NCBI RefSeq assembly: GCF_035467215.1
Contig: NZ_DATITZ010000253.1
Coordinates: 1-5,045 of the forward strand
Source: Thiocapsa sp035467215
Lineage (GTDB): Bacteria > Pseudomonadota > Gammaproteobacteria > Chromatiales > Chromatiaceae
Reading direction: 5' to 3'
DNA: 5,045 nucleotides
Shown one piece after another: positions 4,224 to 5,045 of the stretch. A program made the position numbers and the translations under genes. Under the pieces are notes generated by a model, which worked only from the letters and a program-made list of their open reading frames with translations, was not told the DNA's origin and searched no databases. The stretch's first letter is position 1, and each line of letters starts with the position of its first letter.

Positions 4224-5045
4224 TTGAACCAACCACCCTTGGCGACTATGGGCCTGACCCGCCCCTGTAAGCGCTTGGCGAGGGCGAAACGGCGCGCGTC
4301 GTCCTCGTCTTCGACCAGTGGCTCGAGACTTGCGAGCAGAGCGTCCGCGGCAGCCTGATTCCCTCGCGCCCGGCTCAGCATCGCCAATGCGCCATAGAGC
4401 ACGAAGAGGTCCTGCACGTGCAGGCTCGGGCGCTCGTAGAATCCCTCCAGCAGACGAGCGGCCTCATCGATGTCACCGGCCTCGATCAGCATGACGGCCA
4501 GATTGCAGCGCGGGAAGACGTAGTCCGGAAAACGGGCGATCACATCGCGAAGCAGCTCGATCGCCTCCAAAGGGCGACCCTGAGCACCGCGGATCGCGGC
4601 GAGGTTGCCGAGTGCGACACGATGCCCGGGGGCGTACTCGAGGATCCGAGTCAACAGGATCTCCGCGCCCTCGTAATCCCGCTCGTTGAAGCGGTCTATC
4701 GAGCGTTGGAGAAGCATCTCGAGATCCTTGGGAAGATTGCTCGGCTCGGGCTCGCGTCTAATCTCGGTACTGACCAATTTGACCTGCGTCACGCGCTCGC
4801 CGTCCCACAGTTCGAGCGGCTCGCCGTGTGGCAGCAGACCCTTGTCGTGGAGCGGGCGAAGCAACCCGAAGCGCGCCTCCCTGGTCCCGATCGGCAGACA
4901 GGCGAATCGTTTCAGACGCTCGACCGCGTCCGAGTCGCCCCGCTCGGCGCGGTACTGGAGGATGAAGGCAACCATCCCGCGCAGGGCATCGTCGCCGCCG
5001 ACATAGAGCGCATCGAGAAAGGCGTTGGAACCGGTCGCCTTCCCG
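4208..5045 (-). CDS. Tetratricopeptide-repeat protein, C-terminal part (N-terminus outside window)
   Basis: The 278 visible residues end at the TAA in 4210-4208; the frame stays open through the right edge, so the true start is not seen. Residues about 111-244 of the visible part form roughly four TPR helix pairs. The clearest repeats are RFNERDYEGAEILLTRILEYAP, GNLAAIRGAQGRPLEAIELL, NLAVMLIEAGDIDEAARLLE and a looser one around LYGALAMLSRARGNQAAADALL. They should form a protein-binding scaffold. The first 100 residues (with VGGDDALRGMVAFILQYRAERG and FACLPIGTREARFGLLRPLHDKGLLP) look like a folded domain that I do not recognise. No signal peptide or membrane segment is visible in this part. 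The C-terminal tail VAKGGWFKRSDV is short and basic. An ATG at 4975 exists but is internal, because the coding pattern continues upstream of it. The partner and function cannot be named. Confidence 0.85.
   Translation of the reverse strand, partial: GKATGSNAFLDALYVGGDDALRGMVAFILQYRAERGDSDAVERLKRFACLPIGTREARFGLLRPLHDKGLLPHGEPLELWDGERVTQVKLVSTEIRREPEPSNLPKDLEMLLQRSIDRFNERDYEGAEILLTRILEYAPGHRVALGNLAAIRGAQGRPLEAIELLRDVIARFPDYVFPRCNLAVMLIEAGDIDEAARLLEGFYERPSLHVQDLFVLYGALAMLSRARGNQAAADALLASLEPLVEDEDDARRFALAKRLQGRVRPIVAKGGWFKRSDV

Noticed and set aside
1..5045. CRISPR array, tRNA genes, toxin-antitoxin or other defence system
   Set aside because: No regularly spaced repeats, no tRNA-like cloverleaf and no recognisable defence protein were seen on either strand.

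Overview
The window is a GC-rich chromosomal stretch that looks like a gammaproteobacterium, possibly a purple sulfur bacterium of the Chromatiaceae type. That placement rests on composition, on the DUF3422 protein, on the small MAKTNY... lysine-rich protein and on my memory of similar proteins, so treat it as an inference. No CRISPR array, tRNA, rRNA or recognisable defence cassette is visible.

Left edge (1 to about 366, minus strand): the promoter-proximal end of an IS110-family insertion sequence. It carries the first 94 codons of the DEDD transposase and a short non-coding end of about 80 bp. The element appears to have landed inside a gene. The neighbouring alpha/beta-hydrolase (esterase D-like, 807 down to 358) keeps its nucleophile motif GCSLG but stops three codons after a conserved GRYDL segment, so it lacks the catalytic acid/His region and is called a pseudogene.

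Middle left (816-2294, minus strand): an intact 317-residue acetyl-xylan-esterase/cephalosporin-C-deacetylase-type hydrolase lies 8 bp upstream of the broken esterase, and the two were probably one translationally coupled operon. Upstream of it is a 231-bp gap with a candidate promoter and a 9-bp direct repeat. Then comes a 97-residue TraR/DksA-type C4 zinc-finger protein that has a DELD acidic motif like that of F-plasmid TraR. Its putative leader holds a strong bulged hairpin directly in front of the start codon.

Middle right (2504-4173, plus strand): a divergent 58-residue protein with a basic N-terminal half and an acidic C-terminal half, followed by a 9-bp GC-rich hairpin. Next is a complete 431-residue DUF3422 membrane protein with two C-terminal transmembrane helices.

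Right edge (4208-5045, minus strand): the C-terminal 278 residues of a tetratricopeptide-repeat protein, convergent with the DUF3422 gene and cut by the window edge.

The genes do not form one obvious pathway. The clearest biological story is an IS110 insertion that disrupted the second gene of a two-hydrolase operon. The least explained items are the TraR-like regulator with its leader hairpin and the short left end of the IS110 element.
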